Origin: CBDFLD01 sp965249005
GTDB lineage: Bacteria; Acidobacteriota; UBA6911
Direction: 5' to 3'
Length of the DNA: 64,000 nt
NCBI GenBank assembly: GCA_965249005.1
Contig: CBDFLD010000022.1
Span: forward strand, 124,001-188,000
Part shown: positions 26,456-38,019 of the stretch, piece after piece
Position numbering within the stretch: position 1 is the first letter of the stretch
How the letters are laid out: each line of letters begins with the position of its first letter
The notes under the pieces: generated by a model
Database searches by the model: none
What the model saw: the letters and a program-made list of their open reading frames with translations, nothing else
What the model was told of the DNA's origin: nothing
Position numbers and translations under genes: made by a program

Positions 26456-27640
26456 ATGAAAATAGGTTTGATCCTTCGATCCAGAGCCATCCTTATTCCG
26501 ATGTTCGCCCTGTTGCTCATCCATCAGAATGGTTTGGCCCAAGAGAAACCAAGAGCTCGAGATCTGGGCATCCCCTTCGATGGTCGACCCGGTGCCCATA
26601 ATGCCATCACCGACGTGTCGGGTGTGGCCGTGGGTTATGTCACTATCATTGCCGGCGAGGGTCCGTTGGTGGTAGGGCAGGGTCCGGTGCGGACCGGAGT
26701 CACCGCCATCTTGCCCCGCGGAAAACAATCAGCAGATCCCGTATTTGCCGGTTGGTTTTCGTTGAACGGCAACGGGGAGATGACCGGCACGACCTGGATA
26801 GAAGAATCGGGGTTTCTGGAAGGCCCCATCATGATCACCAACACCCACAGCGTGGGCACGGTGCGCGACGCGGTCATTGCCTGGCGGGTGAAGCAGGGCC
26901 AAATGAACCAACCCTGGTCCCTGCCTGTGGTGGCAGAAACCTACGATGGCTGGCTCAACGACATCAATGGATTCCATGTCGAGGAAAAACATGTTTTCGA
27001 CGCGCTCGACAAGGCGCGATCAGGTCCGGTCGCGGAAGGAAACGTGGGCGGAGGCGCCGGCATGATTTGTTACGAATTCAAGGGAGGCACCGGCACAGCG
27101 TCCAGGCAGCTGCCCCGAGGTGCGGGGGGCTATACGGTGGGTGTGTTGGTGCAGGCCAATTTCGGCAAGAGGTTCCAACTCCAGGTAGCCGGCGTGCCTG
27201 TGGGGAAAGAGCTCTCGGAGGGGGCACCCTTTACACGGGGAGCCGATCACTACGATCCGGGCGGTTCGATCATCATCGTCATTGCGACCGACGCCCCTTT
27301 GTTGCCTCACCAACTGAAGCGGCTGACCAAACGGGCGGCATTGGGGATGGCTCGAACCGGAGGGGCCGCTACCAACGGTTCCGGTGATATCTTCGTCGCT
27401 TTTTCTACTGCAAACCACAATGCCGCCCAGCCCGCCGCAGGGACCGCCACGATAGAGGTCTTACCGAACGGCCGTATTGATCCGCTGTTTTACTCCACGA
27501 TGCTAGCCACGGAAGAGGCCATCATCAATGCCCTGGTTGCCGCAGAGACCATGACCGGACGGGATGACCATACCGTCTATTCCATTTCACATGATCGCCT
27601 GCGGAAGATATTAAGGAAGTACAACCGTCTGGAACAATAA
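26456..27640 (+). CDS. P1-family peptidase, DmpA-type aminopeptidase (394 aa)
   Basis: ATG 26456 follows AAGGA at 26443-26447; the longer upstream frame overlaps the sulfatase and is rejected. Signal peptide at residues 1-28. The body has RARDLGIPFDGRPGAHNAIT and DVSGVAVGY at the start, GNVGGGAGMICYEFKGGTG and, at the self-cleavage site, ATNGSGDIFVAFST, where Gly308/Ser309 would be cut to expose the catalytic Ser. This is the Ntn-like fold of L-aminopeptidase/D-Ala-esterase (DmpA, peptidase family S58). It releases N-terminal residues or beta-amino acids from peptides; exported here. Confidence 0.9.
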   Translation: MKIGLILRSRAILIPMFALLLIHQNGLAQEKPRARDLGIPFDGRPGAHNAITDVSGVAVGYVTIIAGEGPLVVGQGPVRTGVTAILPRGKQSADPVFAGWFSLNGNGEMTGTTWIEESGFLEGPIMITNTHSVGTVRDAVIAWRVKQGQMNQPWSLPVVAETYDGWLNDINGFHVEEKHVFDALDKARSGPVAEGNVGGGAGMICYEFKGGTGTASRQLPRGAGGYTVGVLVQANFGKRFQLQVAGVPVGKELSEGAPFTRGADHYDPGGSIIIVIATDAPLLPHQLKRLTKRAALGMARTGGAATNGSGDIFVAFSTANHNAAQPAAGTATIEVLPNGRIDPLFYSTMLATEEAIINALVAAETMTGRDDHTVYSISHDRLRKILRKYNRLEQ

Positions 27641-27648
27641 AAGCCGCA

Positions 27649-30744
<3,096 letters not shown>

Positions 30745-30753
30745 TTTGCCCCT

Positions 30754-32292
30754 CTAGTGTACATGGCCATGGGCGGGTACCTGTGTCGACAGTGCCGCGA
30801 GTCGAATGAGATAGGCCCCCCGGGTGACCACCCGGTCGCCCGGGTTGGAACCGGCGGTTAGCTGCACGTAGTCTTGATTGCGGATCCCAAGTTGCACTGG
30901 ACGCCGCTCGAAGCTTTCGCCGCCCGTTTGGACGAAAACTACATTTTGGCCACCGTCGTCGATCACCGCCGCTTCGGCGACGGCGGGCGTCTCCGAAGCC
31001 CCGCCCGAAAACATCCGCAGAGTGACCGCCTGGCCAACGGCAAGGGGCGAGTGCCGGTTGTCCACCTGATAGATGACTTTGAACGTGCGCGTCTCCGGAT
31101 CGACAAACCGGGCGACCGAGACCAGTCTTCCGACCGGAATTGCCTGGCCCAAACCGGGAGCTTCGATCACTGCCGACCCCGGCCGGCGAAACTCGGCGGC
31201 AAGAGCCTCGGTTACATCTCCCACCACGTAGACGGTATCGGTGGCCACGACGTCGAGGAGGTTGTCGCCTTGTTGCACGAATGCTCCGTCGGTCGTATGG
31301 AGAGCCGTGACGACGCCAGCTAGCGGACTACGGATAACAAACGTGGTCCCGGCACCATCAGCAGGCTCAGCGCGCTGGCTGGCTTCATACTGCTGAATGT
31401 GCGTCTGAGCAGACTCGAGCCGGGCCTCTGCGATTTCCTCCCTGGCATGCGCTGCCTCCACCCGCGCGCGGGCAATGGCGCCCACACGCAGCAGTCGTTG
31501 CACTCGTTCCTTTTCTTTGCCTGCCAGCGCGAGTGCAACCTTCGCTTCATTCAAGGCCAAATCGAGCGACGCGCGGTCCTCCGGTGCGCTGGTTGGCGGC
31601 ACGATCGAGGCCACGATCTGCCTGCTGGAAACGGTGGTTCCGAAAGACGGGAGGCGCGTTGAGGTCAGCAAGCGCCCCGTGATTGGTGCGGTCACCACAA
31701 TGCGCCCGCCGCTGCGTGGTTGTATCTTGGCGGGTACCGTCAAACTGTCCCTCATCGACCGCTTGCGCACTACCTCAGTGGCAAAGTCCAAGGACCATTG
31801 CTGCTCCTTGAGAAAAGTGATGTCCTCGTTGTCACCCTTCCCCGCTTCGGAAGGCAGAGTGGCGCCGGCCGGCGCCACGTCGAACGCCCCTAGATCATGA
31901 CGGTCTTCGACGTTGCCGGCCTCGACCCGGATCGACAGCGACGCCCTTCCTGGGTTGGGCGGATGAACGTCAATGCCAAAAATCCCTGGGTGTGAGGGTG
32001 CGTCTGCAGAGAAAACGGTGGCAGGGCCGGCTTCGTAGACAAGTTCCACAATGGCGCGTCCCTTAAGCAGGGGTTGGAAGTTGGAAAGATCTGTGAGGTG
32101 AATGGCAAAGCGTGAGGTCTCGCTCGTAACCAGCGGTGGAAACTCCAAGAACAGTTCTGTCTTGTCCGACCAGAGAGTCACGACGACAGGTTCCGGTTCA
32201 GACGGTTGTTCCTCGGCGTGGGGGTGCTCCTGGGCTCGGGTGCACCCGCTCCAGAGTATTGCCATCAGGGACAACAGAATTGCGCTTCTCAT
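30754..32292 (-). CDS. RND efflux periplasmic adaptor lipoprotein (512 aa)
   Basis: Membrane-fusion protein linking the RND pump to the outer-membrane channel. Lipobox ILWSGC (Cys17), followed by a His/Glu-rich stretch (EHPHAEEQPSEPEP). An N-terminal beta domain (about 35-135) precedes the barrel/lipoyl/hairpin order: GGRIVVTAPITGRL, a coiled-coil hairpin (about 245-310, rich in Ala/Glu/Arg), and FVIRSPLAGVVTALHTTDGAFV. Longer than minimal adaptors because of the extra N-terminal domain, as in CusB/CzcB types. Its ATG overlaps the stop of the outer-membrane gene by 4 bp (32289-32292), so translation is coupled. Confidence 0.9.
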   Translation of the reverse strand: MRSAILLSLMAILWSGCTRAQEHPHAEEQPSEPEPVVVTLWSDKTELFLEFPPLVTSETSRFAIHLTDLSNFQPLLKGRAIVELVYEAGPATVFSADAPSHPGIFGIDVHPPNPGRASLSIRVEAGNVEDRHDLGAFDVAPAGATLPSEAGKGDNEDITFLKEQQWSLDFATEVVRKRSMRDSLTVPAKIQPRSGGRIVVTAPITGRLLTSTRLPSFGTTVSSRQIVASIVPPTSAPEDRASLDLALNEAKVALALAGKEKERVQRLLRVGAIARARVEAAHAREEIAEARLESAQTHIQQYEASQRAEPADGAGTTFVIRSPLAGVVTALHTTDGAFVQQGDNLLDVVATDTVYVVGDVTEALAAEFRRPGSAVIEAPGLGQAIPVGRLVSVARFVDPETRTFKVIYQVDNRHSPLAVGQAVTLRMFSGGASETPAVAEAAVIDDGGQNVVFVQTGGESFERRPVQLGIRNQDYVQLTAGSNPGDRVVTRGAYLIRLAALSTQVPAHGHVH

Positions 32293-33515
32293 CGTGGCAC
32301 CTCCACTCCAACTGCCCGGTCCAGCTCGATCCGGGCGAGCAAGGCGGCATACATGAGGTCTAGCAGCCGTTCACGCGATTGTTGTGCGACGCGGTAGGAA
32401 TCCAGCAGTTCGAGGATCCCGGCTTCTCCTTCGCCGTAAGACACCTCGGCGATACTTCGAAGCGTTTGGGTCGTATCCTCGATCCTCCGGCGGTAATTGG
32501 CGAGAACCTCCTTTCTCAGCCGGAGACCCTCGTGGGCAGCGCGCACCTCGGCTGCAATCTCGACCGCAAGTGCATCCTGTCGGGCCCGGCTACGCCGCGC
32601 CTCGGCCATCGCAAGTTCGCTCTCGGCCTTGCCGGGGTTGAAGAGCGGCAGATTGAGTGTTACCCCGAGCACGGCGCCGTTGTCGAGATTGGGACCGACG
32701 TTGTCAGCTCGTTTCAGACCTCCCAGGACGACGGGATTTGGTATTTTGCGGCGCTCTGCCGCTTTTTGCTCAAAACCAAGTCGCCGACGTTCCTGCTCCT
32801 CGAGTTGGTAATCGGCGCGCAACGCCAGAGCTTCCGATAGCAGTTGATGCAACGGCCGTGCGTCGGCGGGTGGCGACAGGTTGCCGACGGCGCGCAAGTC
32901 TCCGGGTGCGATGCCCGGCCGTAGATAAGACGCCAGCCGGATTTGCTCCCGGGCGACCTCGATGTGCGTATTGTCAAGATCGGTCGACCGCTCGGCGATT
33001 TCCCTCTCGGCACGCAGAAGATCGAACCGGGATCCCTCGCCTTCCCGTTCTCTTGCGCGCAGAATCGTCGCCAGCCGTTGCAGCTCCGCAATCGACTCCG
33101 CGACCTCTGCTTCTCGCGCTTGCGCGAGAAGCAGAGTGTAGAAGCTACCCCGTAACTCAGCGTGAACCCCCCGTAGTGCATCCTGCGCTCTGGCCTCCGC
33201 TACTGCCACAGAGAATTTGCCGGCCTGTTTGAGGATTCCGCGCCGCCCGTTCACGGGAAGCTCCTGAGCAACCTGGTAAAACTCCGTTCGTCCCGCTCCC
33301 TCGTATGTGAAGCTGAAGCTGGGATTCGGGGGGCGTGTCCGGATTCGCGCCTCGGCGGCGGCCACGGGCACTCCTGCCCGCAGCGCCCGGAAGCGCGGAT
33401 TCTCCCGTAGCATTTCGAGAGCCTTCGATTCCGTGATGTCCTCCCCCGGGCTTGGTGCGGCCAGCAAGGAGAGGCTCAATAGTGTCCCGAGGGACACGTA
33501 TGTCAAACTAGACAT
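32289..33515 (-). CDS. TolC/CzcC-like outer-membrane efflux protein (408 aa)
   Basis: Signal peptide (1-25), then the long helical repeats of the TolC family: ALRAGVPVAAAEARIRTRPPNPSFSF, a helical hairpin AELRGSFYTLLLAQAREAEVAESIAEL, and in the second repeat LGVTLNLPLFNPGKAESELAMAEARRSRA. The CzcC subgroup is suggested by YEGAGRTEFYQVAQELPVNGRRG. It forms the outer-membrane duct of the tripartite pump. It lies second in the operon, after the His-rich protein gene with about 50 bp between. Confidence 0.9.
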   Translation of the reverse strand: MSSLTYVSLGTLLSLSLLAAPSPGEDITESKALEMLRENPRFRALRAGVPVAAAEARIRTRPPNPSFSFTYEGAGRTEFYQVAQELPVNGRRGILKQAGKFSVAVAEARAQDALRGVHAELRGSFYTLLLAQAREAEVAESIAELQRLATILRAREREGEGSRFDLLRAEREIAERSTDLDNTHIEVAREQIRLASYLRPGIAPGDLRAVGNLSPPADARPLHQLLSEALALRADYQLEEQERRRLGFEQKAAERRKIPNPVVLGGLKRADNVGPNLDNGAVLGVTLNLPLFNPGKAESELAMAEARRSRARQDALAVEIAAEVRAAHEGLRLRKEVLANYRRRIEDTTQTLRSIAEVSYGEGEAGILELLDSYRVAQQSRERLLDLMYAALLARIELDRAVGVEVPR

Positions 33516-33567
33516 AGAATGACCTCACAATTCGGGTGACGAACGCAGAAGTACTACTCAGGTGGGA

Positions 33568-33933
33568 TCAGGCGGGAGGGGCGCGGGGATGAGCAGAGTT
33601 TTCGAAAGGGGGGTCGTGGATCCTGGGAAGCTCGCGGTTCGCGGGCACGGTGACGACCTGCGGAATCGTGAGAGAAGAGGAATCGATGAGGACGATCGGC
33701 AAAAGCTGAGGTCGGGGTTGCTCAAACTGAAACCAGTTCAGTTCCTTCGCGTCGGCATCCTCATCAGTAGCGTCTATCCCGGCTGTTTCGCTCGAGGGCC
33801 GTGAGGGGAGATGTGTGTGAGTGCCAGGGCCCTCGTGATGGTGTGTGTGTCTTTGGTGTACATGGAAGAACGGAGCGTTTGCCAAGGACAGCAGCAGTGT
33901 CACACACAACGGAGCTACCAGAGTGATCTGCAC
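33568..33933 (-). CDS. Small exported His-rich protein at head of the RND operon (121 aa)
   Basis: Signal peptide (MQITLVAPLCVTLLLSLANA), then a His-rich stretch FHVHQRHTHHHEGPGTHTH (residues 23-41) and a Pro-rich tail with no known domain. Nine His in 19 residues strongly suggests metal binding. Small His-rich periplasmic proteins are often encoded with heavy-metal RND pumps, where they may capture or sense metal; that role is inferred. It is the promoter-proximal gene of a four-gene operon on this strand. The frame is not proven by homology, but composition, signal peptide and position agree. Confidence 0.65.
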   Translation of the reverse strand: MQITLVAPLCVTLLLSLANAPFFHVHQRHTHHHEGPGTHTHLPSRPSSETAGIDATDEDADAKELNWFQFEQPRPQLLPIVLIDSSSLTIPQVVTVPANRELPRIHDPPFENSAHPRAPPA

Positions 33934-34328
33934 GGTTCTTCCTTCGGTCTATAGGACCTTGTATGAGCGTCTCAGACGCTCTCATCCTACACTCTGAACT
34001 CCCCTGGAAGCAACGGTTTTGGCGACGACAGTTGCTCAATGCCGATGCTTGGAAATCAGAGAGGTGTGCAGATGCCGGATTCTTTAGACCAATCATGCCT
34101 GGTTTCACGGTTCGTCCTCCCAAGAAATTTGGAGTATTCTTTCCCATGAGGTTCCGTATCAGAAGCGGGAAATTCACGAGCCTCGTTTTGCAATCGCGCA
34201 GAAGCTGCGGGATCACGAGGATGTGAAGGCCCCGATGAGCTAAGCTAGGCGACGTGAAACCATCTGGAGGGCGAAAGCCGCCAAACCAGGCTCACAGCCG
34301 ACCAGATCGATTCCGTTAGGAGAAAGTT
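33934..34328. other. Divergent intergenic region, RND operon / SMR gene
   Basis: 395 bp between divergent genes, with no convincing gene (an 87-codon plus-strand frame lacks a signal and homology). The 3' part next to the SMR gene can fold (see the separate entry at 34262-34307). Confidence 0.45.
34262..34307 (+). promoter_or_regulatory. Possible structured leader of the SMR gene
   Basis: ATCTGG (34262-34267) pairs with CCAGAT (34302-34307), enclosing two hairpins: GGC-GAAA-GCC (34270-34279) and GGCT-CAC-AGCC (34289-34299). This is a compact three-way junction with a GNRA loop, ending about 22 nt before the SMR start. It does not match the guanidine riboswitch consensus that I know. Could be chance. 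Confidence 0.3.
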
Positions 34329-34658
34329 ATGGGATATTTGTATCTTTCCATTGCCATAGTTGCGGAGGTTATTGCAACCAGCGCGTTGAAAGCATCAGAG
34401 GAATTCAGCAAGCTTGTGCCGAGTATTCTAGTGGTTGTCGGGTATGGTGCAGCCTTCTATTTTTTAGCACTCGTTTTGAAAACGATACCTGTTGGCATTG
34501 CGTACGCAATCTGGGCCGGAATAGGGATCGTGTTGATTGCGATTGTGGGGGCCGTGATGTTCGAGCAGATACCGGATGTCCCCGCCATAGTCGGGATGGT
34601 TTTGATAATATCGGGGGTCGTGGTCATCAATGTGTTTTCGAAAACCGTCGGTCATTGA
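34329..34658 (+). CDS. SMR-family small multidrug/guanidinium exporter (109 aa)
   Basis: Four-helix EmrE-like protein acting as a dual-topology dimer. Glu13 in IAIVAEVIATSALK is the conserved proton/substrate residue; other family marks are YGAAFYFLALVLKTIPVGIAYAIWAGIG (helices 2-3) and the C-terminal helix GMVLIISGVVVINVFSK. These residues (SALK, WAG.G) fit the quaternary-ammonium EmrE branch rather than SugE/Gdx, though that is a judgement. ATG 34329 follows TAGGAGAAAG with normal spacing. Monocistronic as far as can be seen. Confidence 0.92.
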   Translation: MGYLYLSIAIVAEVIATSALKASEEFSKLVPSILVVVGYGAAFYFLALVLKTIPVGIAYAIWAGIGIVLIAIVGAVMFEQIPDVPAIVGMVLIISGVVVINVFSKTVGH

Positions 34659-34780
34659 ATCCACCAAACTGCGAAGGGGTTCCTGATTGCGGTGCCGGGT
34701 GGGTTTCCGTTCGATGGGTGCTACGCGATGGCCACCCCTGAGAGGTAGCTTTTTAGTCACAACAGCTAAAGGAGCAAACG

Positions 34781-34975
34781 ATGGATCACCGCAGCTTCTG
34801 GTGGGAGCTCATCGGCAAAGTGGGCGCACCGATCTTTGCGGCGACTCTGGTCGCATGCCTTTTATCGGGTGAGTTCATTCCGCTACACGGAATCTTGATG
34901 GCGGCAGGACTTGCGATGATGGGGCTCTGTCATTGGCGAACGCACCACCGAGATCACGGCTCTCCGGTTGCCTGA
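34781..34975 (+). CDS. Small membrane protein (64 aa)
   Basis: Two predicted helices (GAPIFAATLVACLLSG and ILMAAGLAMMGLCHW) and a His-rich tail CHWRTHHRDHG. ATG 34781 has a strong AAAGGAG 7 nt upstream, which supports expression. No family recognised. The neighbour downstream is also a membrane protein, 73 bp away; they may share a transcript. Confidence 0.55.
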   Translation: MDHRSFWWELIGKVGAPIFAATLVACLLSGEFIPLHGILMAAGLAMMGLCHWRTHHRDHGSPVA

Positions 34976-35048
34976 TCGAGCCCGACTGCCGGTGCCCGCC
35001 GCGCAGGTGACCGCATAGCCCTTGGGCGTAAAAAGACTGGAGCGTAGC

Positions 35049-35531
35049 ATGAGCAATACGTTATCTAGCAAAACCCTGCGTCGATTGGACGTGCAAGGAT
35101 TTGACTCTGTGGACCCCGCGCAACTGGCCTCGGTTGCGCCCTGGCTCCGCATGGCGTTTGCCATGTGTGCCACTCTAGCCGGAGTCGGCACCGTACTGGC
35201 ATCACCCGTGGTCCTGGCGGCGCTGATCCCCATTGCGGTGCTTGCGGCTATTTTCCCCGTGCATCCATTTGACTTAATCTACAACGTTGGAGTTCGGCGC
35301 TTTACGGGTACGCCGCGGCTGCCCAAAAGGGGAGTGCCGTCGCGTGTCGCATGCGGCCTCGGTGCTGTGTGGGTCGCGACGACAGCATGGGCATTCTCCG
35401 CTGGGTACCCGACGATAGGATACGTCCTTGGCGGTGCATTGACCGCGACTGCGACGCTGGTCAGCACGACCGACATTTGCATTCCCTCGCTCATCTACCG
35501 CGGTATATTCGGGCAGCCCAAAAAGCGTTGA
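35049..35531 (+). CDS. DUF4395-type membrane protein (160 aa)
   Basis: Hydrophobic protein with about four helices. The pair FPVHPFDLIYNVGVRRFTGTPRLP and, after helices 3-4 (GYVLGGALTATATLVSTTDICIPSLIY), a short basic tail is characteristic of DUF4395 family members, which are often encoded near thiosulfate or thioredoxin-like genes; here no such partner is seen. ATG at 35049 is preferred over TTG 35022. Function unknown. Confidence 0.65.
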   Translation: MSNTLSSKTLRRLDVQGFDSVDPAQLASVAPWLRMAFAMCATLAGVGTVLASPVVLAALIPIAVLAAIFPVHPFDLIYNVGVRRFTGTPRLPKRGVPSRVACGLGAVWVATTAWAFSAGYPTIGYVLGGALTATATLVSTTDICIPSLIYRGIFGQPKKR

Positions 35532-35593
35532 GTCCAATGGCGCTAGCCCGTACATGCAACCAACACTCTCAGGAAGGGACTGTTTGTCGGAGA

Positions 35594-36106
35594 CTACGAA
35601 GGCTTCTTGTCTTCAATCTTAGAAGCTCCTAGGGATGAGTCTGCATTCGCCTTGTGTTTCGGGAGGTTCCGGTACTCGCCGGCCAACAGGCCTTTCTCTA
35701 GGCGAGGAGGTGCCCCCCATCGTTTGATTTCGTGTGCCTGCAGGATTGGATATGCAGAGGTAGCCCCGCCAATTCCAGGAGTTTCGACTGAAAAGACGAC
35801 GCGGGCGATCCGAGCCTCGCGGATTGCGTAGGAGCAGAGGAAGCAAGGTTCGTTCGTTGTGTAGAGTGTCGCCCGTGATAATTTCCCTTTGCCGACCGCT
35901 TCCAGAGCGGCGATGACGGCAAGGATCTCGGCGTGCGCGAATGGGTTGCTACCAGCAGGAGATTGTTCCTCGGCCTCCGCGACAACGCGCCGCTCCAGCG
36001 TGATTACACAGCCGACTGGCGTGTTGCCCGATTCTGTTGCCCGAGCGGCCAGATCGATACAGTGCCGCATCATTCGCTGATCGAAGGTCGGGTCGGCGGC
36101 TGGCAT
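35594..36106 (-). CDS. Nucleoside/guanine deaminase-like zinc enzyme (170 aa)
   Basis: Cytidine/deoxycytidylate deaminase superfamily. Zinc site and proton shuttle: FAHAEILAV (H-A-E) and NEPCFLCSYAI (P-C-x2-C). The N-terminus RMMRHCIDLAARATESGNTPVGCVI is like TadA/guanine deaminases, while the VFSVETPGIGGATSAYPIL loop and long C-terminal tail differ from TadA, so a free purine or pyrimidine base/nucleoside is the likely substrate. ATG 36106 is chosen with GGAGGA upstream (about 13 nt); a TTG at 36130 is less likely. The last 20 residues (HKANADSSLGASKIEDKKPS) are probably disordered. Confidence 0.85.
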   Translation of the reverse strand: MPAADPTFDQRMMRHCIDLAARATESGNTPVGCVITLERRVVAEAEEQSPAGSNPFAHAEILAVIAALEAVGKGKLSRATLYTTNEPCFLCSYAIREARIARVVFSVETPGIGGATSAYPILQAHEIKRWGAPPRLEKGLLAGEYRNLPKHKANADSSLGASKIEDKKPS

Positions 36107-36160
36107 GGTTTCGTGGCGTTCCTCCAACAAACCCGGACAGTGTTCTGCTTCGCGAACCTC

Positions 36161-37819
36161 TTATTCCTCGCGCAAACCGAAGGCCTTGATCTTCGAAGCG
36201 AGAGTGGTGGGCCGGAGGCCGAGTAGATTCGCGGCACCGTTGGGGCCCGAGATCCTCCAGTGGCATGCCTCCAGAGCCGCGAGCAGGTTTTCGCGCTCCT
36301 GACGCTTGAGTTTGCCGTAGCTCAAAATTTCCCCGGAGCGGGGCGCAGCCTTTGCGACCCCTGGCGGTTGGCTTTTGTTTGAACGCAGGGGCAGGTCGAG
36401 CTCGAGAGAACCCGACTGTGCCCGGATTGCGCCCCGCTCGATGACGTTCTGCAACTCGCGGACGTTGCCGGGCCAGCTGTAGCGCTGCAGAGCGTCGACG
36501 TGCCGACGCTTGAGCTTTGGCAGTGGAACGGCCAACCGGCGGCAAGCCTGTGCCAAGAGATGGTCGGCCAGCAAGGGCACGTCTTCCAGCCTGTGGCGCA
36601 GAGGAGCCACATGGACCGGGAATACACTGAGGCGATAATATAGATCCTCTCGAAACCGCCCCGCTTCGACTTCCTCTTGCAAATCGCGGTTGGTCGCCGC
36701 GATGACCCTCACGTCGACTGTGCGGGTACGCTCCTCGCCGACGCGCTCGAAAGTTCCTTCCTGCAGGACGCGTAACAGCTTGCTTTGCAGCTCCACCGGG
36801 ATCTCGCCGACCTCGTCCAGAAAAAGTGTCCCTCTGTCGGCCAGCTGAAAGCGGCCGATACGGTCCCGAATCGCGCCTGTGAATGCTCCTTTGACATGGC
36901 CGAAGAACTCGCTTTCGAACAACTCTCGCGGGACCGAACCGCAGTTCACCTTGACCATCGGACGGTCCTTTCTGCGGCTGCGTTCGTGAATCGCCCGTGC
37001 TATGAGCTCCTTGCCCGTCCCCGATTCCCCGGAGATCAGCGCGGTCGTATCGGCAGGTCCCACAAGGCCAACTTGGTCCAGAACTTTCCTCAATGCGGGG
37101 CTTTGGCCAACGATGTCGCCGAATCCGTGGGCGACCTTGACTTCCTCGCGAAGGTACTCGTTCTCTAGTTCCAGCCGACGATGGAGCCGCTCGATTTCCT
37201 CGAAGGCGCGGGTGTTGGCAATCGTCACCGCCGCCTGATCCGCGAACAGGCGCAGCCAAGCTACCTTTTTAGAGTCCAGCCGTTCTCTGGTGAACACGCC
37301 CAGAACTCCAAGGACCTCTTCTCTAAACCTGAGTGGGTGACCGACAAACGACCGAATCCCCTCTCGACGCAGCCAGTCATCGCGTCCGATCCACTCCTTG
37401 TCATCAGCGGTTTCGAACAGGTGCTCGGATTGCCCGGTCGCGCCGATGCGTCCGATGATCCGGGTACCGAGAGGGAAGCGTTGAAAATCTCCGTCGGTTC
37501 CGTGCCACCTGTCGCCGCTCGAAGGGTTGGTTGGCTTTCCCATGCTTGCCTTGAGGTGCAAGCACTCTGTTCTATCGGGACATTCCCCCCGCATTGGGCA
37601 ACGCTCGCAAATGTCTCCTGGGGCAATCAGCCAGATTCGAGCTAACGTGAAGGACGCTTCGTCGGCCAGTCCGGAGACGATCATCTGCAAAACAGTCTCC
37701 ACGTTCCGAGCTTTCGCCACCGCCAAAGAGATGGATTGGAGCAACTCTAAATTGAGAGATCCAGACTCGACGTGTCTGTCTCCTTGCGGAGTTTTCGGCT
37801 TTTCCATGCTGAGGATCAT
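36161..37819 (-). CDS. Sigma-54-dependent activator with GAF domain and Cys cluster (about 552 aa)
   Basis: Bacterial enhancer-binding protein. Order: N-terminal GAF-like sensor (about 25-210), linker coiled coil (RAFEEIERLHRRLELENEYLREEVKV), AAA+ domain with Walker A GESGTGKE, sigma-54 contact loop GAFTGA, Walker B GTLFLDEVGEIP, R-fingers RFREDLYYRLSVFP, and a C-terminal Fis-type HTH (ISGPNGAANLLGLRPTTLASKIKAFGL). The GAF domain contains a C-x2-C-x5-C-x5-C cluster in CERCPMRGECPDRTECLHL, suggesting metal or Fe-S based sensing. Start is uncertain: ATG 37819, with TTG 37846 and ATG 37807 as alternatives, none with a clear SD. Divergent from the hydrolase at 38020, its likely target. Confidence 0.9.
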   Translation of the reverse strand: MILSMEKPKTPQGDRHVESGSLNLELLQSISLAVAKARNVETVLQMIVSGLADEASFTLARIWLIAPGDICERCPMRGECPDRTECLHLKASMGKPTNPSSGDRWHGTDGDFQRFPLGTRIIGRIGATGQSEHLFETADDKEWIGRDDWLRREGIRSFVGHPLRFREEVLGVLGVFTRERLDSKKVAWLRLFADQAAVTIANTRAFEEIERLHRRLELENEYLREEVKVAHGFGDIVGQSPALRKVLDQVGLVGPADTTALISGESGTGKELIARAIHERSRRKDRPMVKVNCGSVPRELFESEFFGHVKGAFTGAIRDRIGRFQLADRGTLFLDEVGEIPVELQSKLLRVLQEGTFERVGEERTRTVDVRVIAATNRDLQEEVEAGRFREDLYYRLSVFPVHVAPLRHRLEDVPLLADHLLAQACRRLAVPLPKLKRRHVDALQRYSWPGNVRELQNVIERGAIRAQSGSLELDLPLRSNKSQPPGVAKAAPRSGEILSYGKLKRQERENLLAALEACHWRISGPNGAANLLGLRPTTLASKIKAFGLREE

Positions 37820-37862
37820 TAGAGACGAGATTTCGTTGCCTGTCAACGATAGCTCGTAACAT

Positions 37863-37876
37863 TGACGAAATATCGT
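37863..37876. promoter_or_regulatory. Palindrome in the regulator/hydrolase divergent region
   Basis: GACGA-AATA-TCGTC is a 14-bp inverted repeat with 5-bp arms, just upstream of the regulator start. It may be an enhancer or operator for the sigma-54 activator. Only one copy was found, so support is weak. Confidence 0.3.
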
Positions 37877-38019
37877 CGTAAACCCGCAAGTGCATTATGA
37901 TATATAAAGGCAAATAAATAAATAACATAAATGGATTCACTTGCTTTGGATCACGAAGTGCGTATTACTGGCTGCCGGACATTGGGTCCGTGCCAAATCC
38001 AAATCAAGGGAGATTGAAA

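Noticed and set aside
34201..34328. Guanidine riboswitch before the SMR gene
   Set aside because: CTAGG and GGAGGG..AAAGCC recall parts of the ykkC consensus, but the order and length do not fit.
37847..38019. Sigma-54 promoter for the hydrolase
   Set aside because: TGGATTCACTTGC looked promising but the GG-GC spacing is 10 instead of 12; no other candidate seen.
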